Notes under the pieces: generated by a model | Seen by the model: only the letters and a program-made list of their open reading frames with translations | Database searches by the model: none | Told to the model about the DNA's origin: nothing | Part shown: in pieces, positions 60,113 through 64,000 of the stretch | How positions within the stretch are numbered: position 1 is the first letter of the stretch | How the letters are laid out: each line of letters begins with the position of its first letter | Translations under genes and position numbers: made by a program | Assembly: GCF_040712315.1 (NCBI RefSeq) | Contig: NC_134016.1 | Coordinates: 8,841,282-8,905,281 of the forward strand | Source: Castanea sativa | Lineage: Eukaryota; Streptophyta; Magnoliopsida; Fagales; Fagaceae | Length of the DNA: 64,000 bases | Reading direction: 5' to 3'

Positions 60113-61206
60113 TAAATAACTTTGTGTTGAGATCTAAAATATTACAAGTTTTGAAATCCAAAACTAATGGGCCCTCAAAGATGAAGAGGGCCTAATCCGT
60201 AAACCAAGGCTCATTTAAAATGGGTAAAAGGAAGCCCAAGCTCATGAATAGGCAAGCCCCAAGTCTTAGAAAAAGAAGAAAAGGTAGAGGAAGTTTGGCC
60301 TAGCTTTTGTGAGAAGAGCTCCCAAGGAGCCTAGAAAGAAATTGGACTAGGATACCTTGGAACTGCTAGAATCAAGAAGGATCCTCGGGAAATGCAGGAT
60401 AGAATCAATTGAGATTTGGATAGCTCAAGGAAGCATGCTCATGGACACAAGGGACTAAGATATGTCCTATCAGCCGCCTATGACCCAGAAAAAACTGGTG
60501 ACTTAGTAATCAGCAGTTAGTAAAAAGAAGCCTAGTATCTCAGGAAAAGCAGGAAGGTGGCTGGGGATCTTTCAACTTGACAAGGGGGAATCTGCCTATA
60601 TAAAGAAAAAGACAAAGGGTGAAACATCTAAAAAGAGGTTCTTAAAAGGTCTCTTTAGAAGCCTTGGAAAAGGAGATTAAAAGCTAGCCCTCAAGACCTC
60701 CCAGAAGAGGAAAGTCAGCTGGAGACTTATTGATGGGTAACCTCGAAAGAAGAATATAGTGAGAAAATGAGGAAAAGATTAGTCACCAATGTTGCTAACA
60801 CAATATTGGTTCTGGTACCCAGGGCAGCAAATGGAGGGAATCAATGGCACACCAAAAACCTTAGGAATGTATTATAAAAGGGGGATCAAGTCATCAACAA
60901 AGGCATTCAACAACAATTAATCAGAGCAAAAAGAACTTTTAAGAGACTCATTTAAACCTCAAAAAAGAGAGAAAAGAGGGAAACACTATGAGGGATCCTA
61001 AGATAAGTGCCAGAGGATACACTTGGATTCACAAGGATTCAAACCTTACAAGTCTTAGAAGCCTACAAAGAGTTATCTAAGTGTGTGACTTTTGAACTTA
61101 TTTGAACCTTATGACATATCCCAGTGAGAAGTAGGATCCAATGTACTAAAACTCAATATAATGATATATCACTTTATTTATGAGGATCCCTGACATCCCC
61201 ACATGC
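60113..61206 (+). repeat. Possible solo LTR or LTR fragment
   Basis: Purine-rich, non-coding, with CTATATAAAG (60595-60604) followed by AAAAG/GAAAG-rich sequence as in gypsy LTRs. Candidate start TGTTGAGATC. No matching duplication found, so boundaries are approximate. Confidence 0.35.
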
Positions 61207-61259
61207 GTTTTTTTTTTTTTTTTTTTTTTTATTGATCTTTAGCCAATTGTTTTACAATA

Positions 61260-61269
<10 letters not shown>

Positions 61270-61340
<71 letters not shown>
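61270..61340. repeat. AT microsatellite next to a poly-T tract
   Basis: About 35 AT units; T22 at roughly 61209-61230. Confidence 0.95.
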
Positions 61341-61343
<3 letters not shown>

Positions 61344-62810
61344 CATGTATGCATATGTATGTGTTGTAGGGCTTATATTTTGTTCACAACTTGGTTTGTA
61401 ATTAATCCAATATAGCTGTTGTGATCCAAGTCCAGTCCACCTAACAAGAAGTATAAAATTCTTTGGAGGTCCAGGATTCTTGTTTTCTACATGGGCCTGG
61501 GTACTGTCCAAAATAAGAACCCACACTTTGTTTGGTGCTATTCTCCTAAAATTTTTCTAAAATTGTGCTATTCAACAAATTTTTCCTTAGTCCTCTCCAT
61601 AGTTGTCATGCCCTGTGTGGAGAAGTAGTCGTTTTTGCACCTCTACAAAAGAGATAGAAACACCATTTGGTAGTGGTTTTCTTTTCCCAGTGTTGTTATT
61701 GATATTTTCGGCCATATAAACACCATTTGTTTTTCTAAAATTTATAGGTAAAAATTTACATGTAAATCATTTTAAGTAAAATATTTTTGGATGTTTAGTA
61801 AGACAAGTAAAATTGTTCAAGTAAATCATCAAAATTAATGGCTTAGCCACTAGAGCCAAAATCGGTAATTGAAACGGTGGCTCTGGCAACTGGATTGTTG
61901 TAAACCACTGCCATAACAGTGTCTCCAGTTACTAGACCGTCAACATTCATGGCGATGTCTCAGCCACCTAAACAACAATTTTGGTTATCGAACCTCCATA
62001 AAAAAAAAAAAAAGAAAAAGAAAAAAAAAAGATATCTCGAATGGCTGAGCCTTCAATATCGGTCGTCAGAACAGCAATTCTGGCCACCAGACCACTGGAA
62101 CTACTAACCAGAGTAGAGATTCCGACCATTAGACCTTCACGCCAATCATCAAAGTGGCGGTTCCGGCCACTAGACCGGTGACCTAGCCACCAGATCGGAT
62201 AAAGGAAGCTATTGAATGTTTTTGTAAAATATTTTACTAAATTTTTAAAGGTAAAATATTTTACAACTTTTTATAAATGATTTTTTATGTAGGACATAAT
62301 CTAAAATTTATTATTTTTAATTCATTAATTTTGGTATATTATGTAATTTAAGTTACTTTAGGTTTAAGGTATTTATTTTTATGTGTTATTTAGTTAAATT
62401 AGAGTTTTGTGTGTTTTCCTAACTACCTTAGGTTTTCTTTTGTTGAAGTTCACAGTGCACCACACGAATTATTGAATTAGCAGTTATGTATCTGCACACA
62501 CAAAAAAGATTTAATCACTGTCCATAGACTCCTTACGATTTCAACAGCTCTTGCACAATGGCCATTGGCAATACTGCTTCATAACATGGCAATTTCAATC
62601 AGTTTGACCACACAATCAGATACAAAATGTTAGGGAACCACTTATCAATCACAAGCCATCTGAAGCTACAAATATAAGTGGCCAAGTCATTTAACTACCA
62701 ATATAGTTACACAATCAGAAATCAAGTCACCCATCTAATACACCACACTTAAACAAATACAAATCCCAATAATTTGTTTCAGCAAAATCAAGTTTTAAGG
62801 CCTTAACTAG
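61341..62810. other. Intergenic DNA with degenerate CCACTAGACC repeats; 3' flank of the SSL gene
   Basis: 61840-62200 has scattered variants of CCACTAGACC/CCACCAGACC and CGGC words, perhaps an old tandem repeat. 62500-62810 is probable 3' UTR and downstream DNA of the minus-strand gene. No other gene seen. Confidence 0.4.
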
Positions 62811-63939
62811 CTAAGGGGTAAGGGAGGGTGGCGATGTAGCCACAGTACCAATCCATAGCTTCCCATTTGCCTCTTTAACTTCACTCACTAGCTTCATCAC
62901 CACGCCCTTTCGATCCTCAAGAACTTCCAAAATCTCCCCTTTCTCATTGAAAAGTGAGATTACCGTATACATCCTCATCCCAATGACTTGGGCTAATAAA
63001 CTCATTCGGATTGGTAACCGGAAGTAGAGACTTCGTATCCATGGATTGTTTGTGAGAAACTCTTGTGCAGCTGTCCTGCAACAATCTATTGCTACCCAGA
63101 ACTGGCCTTTCTCAATTATTCTTACATTGTCTGGGAAACCTGGCAGGTCTGCAACAAGTTCTGTGATTCCAGATTTTGGACCTTCCAACCAGTATCTCAT
63201 TAGCCTGTCACAGTGCAAATGCAGAATGTATAATGGAATTAATGTCATTACATAGTTTTTGTGCTATACTCAAGAAAAATAGGTGGCTGACTTCTAAATG
63301 TCCAGCTTAGTAACAGATTTGCAGGACTTCAACAGAGAAATTTTGATGTGAATACTCTTGTATTTTTATATAGTGGTGAAATTGGTAGCTCATAATAATT
63401 TGCTTGATTGTCTGAGAAATACCAAACAATTTGGTCCAGGTGAATGTGAATGTGATAGTGGATGGTAAATTACTGATTAGCCCAAAAGTTAAACGGTTAG
63501 GAAATAGTGAATTTAAATGGGAGGTAGAGTGTAGACATGTATTAAATCTAGATTTCCTGTTTTGATATCATTAAAAAAAAAAAAAAAAAATCATTTGTCT
63601 CAAAAGCATAAACTATATAAAATTATGGATTTAATTATTTAACTATAATTCTAAAATAGGCATTTTATACATCTCATTCATTATTAATCATTTGAACCAT
63701 ATAGAAATTAATTGACACTGTTTAAGGAGGGAGAAAAAGAGAGGGGGGGGGGGGGGATGGGTATTACATACCTGCAGTTGGTGGTTTCAGTATAAAGGAG
63801 GAAGGTTTGATCCCTAGATAATTGAACTCCATTTGGAAAAGCCAAGCCCTCCAAGACAACATGAGTTGTTTTAGTAGATGGATCATATCTGAGAAGCCTA
63901 CCAGTGGCTTCTCCTTCCAACAATATAAAGAAATGGTCC
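62811..63939 (-). CDS. Strictosidine synthase-like protein, 3' exons (5' part outside window)
   Basis: Exons 63939-63772 and 63204-62811 on the minus strand, separated by a GT-AG intron. The Arg codon is split and rejoined correctly, and both lengths keep frame. The upstream exon follows a TTGTTGCAG acceptor, so more exons lie beyond 64000. Residues include GRLLRYDPSTKTTHVV, LEGLAFPNGVQLSRDQTFLL, TETTNCRLMRYWLEG and ELVADLPGFPDNVR, the core of the strictosidine synthase / adipocyte plasma membrane-associated protein-like beta-propeller family (PF03088). The C-terminus has the usual GEILEVLEDRKG and NGKLWIGTV. Most plant members are not true strictosidine synthases and have uncertain substrates, often in vacuole or ER. 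No stop or frameshift seen, so this appears to be the one intact host gene here. Confidence 0.88.
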
Positions 63940-64000
63940 CTGCAACAAGAAAATTTAATATGCTTCAATGTTTGGCATATTGAAGGATGTTTTATTAATT

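Overview
The window is plant nuclear DNA, most likely from a woody eudicot. It has GT-AG introns, TA/GA microsatellites, LTR retrotransposons, solo LTRs, hAT, Mutator and Helitron elements, and fragments of clearly plant genes (plant mobile domain, DUF4220, plastid S1 protein, strictosidine synthase-like). Species cannot be fixed from the sequence alone. No bacterial-type features, CRISPR array, rRNA or tRNA gene was seen. Nearly every gene carries at least one inactivating change.

Layout. 1-10253: a Ty3/gypsy Tat-lineage LTR retrotransposon, complete except for the first 13 bases of its 5' LTR, with broken gag-pol and a separate four-exon gene on the opposite strand before the 3' LTR. It sits in an older LTR (10254-10679). 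10798-12630: a DUF4220 gene (minus strand) split by a 1.0-kb solo LTR with a perfect 5-bp target duplication. 12.7-16.7 kb: repeat-rich DNA without genes, including a perfect 49-bp inverted repeat.

16750-43579 is the main find: what appears to be one very large (26.8-kb) Mutator-like element (MULE). Its terminal inverted repeats carry arrays of a 23-bp palindrome (4 left, 7 right). A plant-mobile-domain (PMD) gene reads inward from the left end and a mudrA-type transposase gene reads inward from the right end. Between them lie intron-containing fragments of at least six host genes, all in the same orientation: RimP-like, S1-domain RLSB/PDE338-like, xanthine dehydrogenase, SRP68, a probable queuine tRNA-ribosyltransferase and proteasome beta-5. 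A diverged but uninterrupted copy of the flanking DNA at 51.66-51.9 kb acts as an internal empty-site control.

43.6-62.5 kb: nested mobile elements. They include solo LTRs with intact target duplications (46066-46759; 48885-50368; 50499-51512), a hAT inside one LTR (49651-50261), a larger hAT with a nested LTR-like insert (51964-55147), a Helitron with a tandemly repeated 5' end (55159-58176) and a small complete LTR retrotransposon (58527-60034). 62811-63939: the 3' part of an intact-looking strictosidine synthase-like host gene on the minus strand, running off the right edge.

How the parts relate: in each autonomous-type element (Tat and MULE) two genes are driven from opposite ends toward each other. 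The captured host fragments lie downstream of the PMD gene and could be read in the same direction from the left-terminus promoter, which is inferred and not shown.
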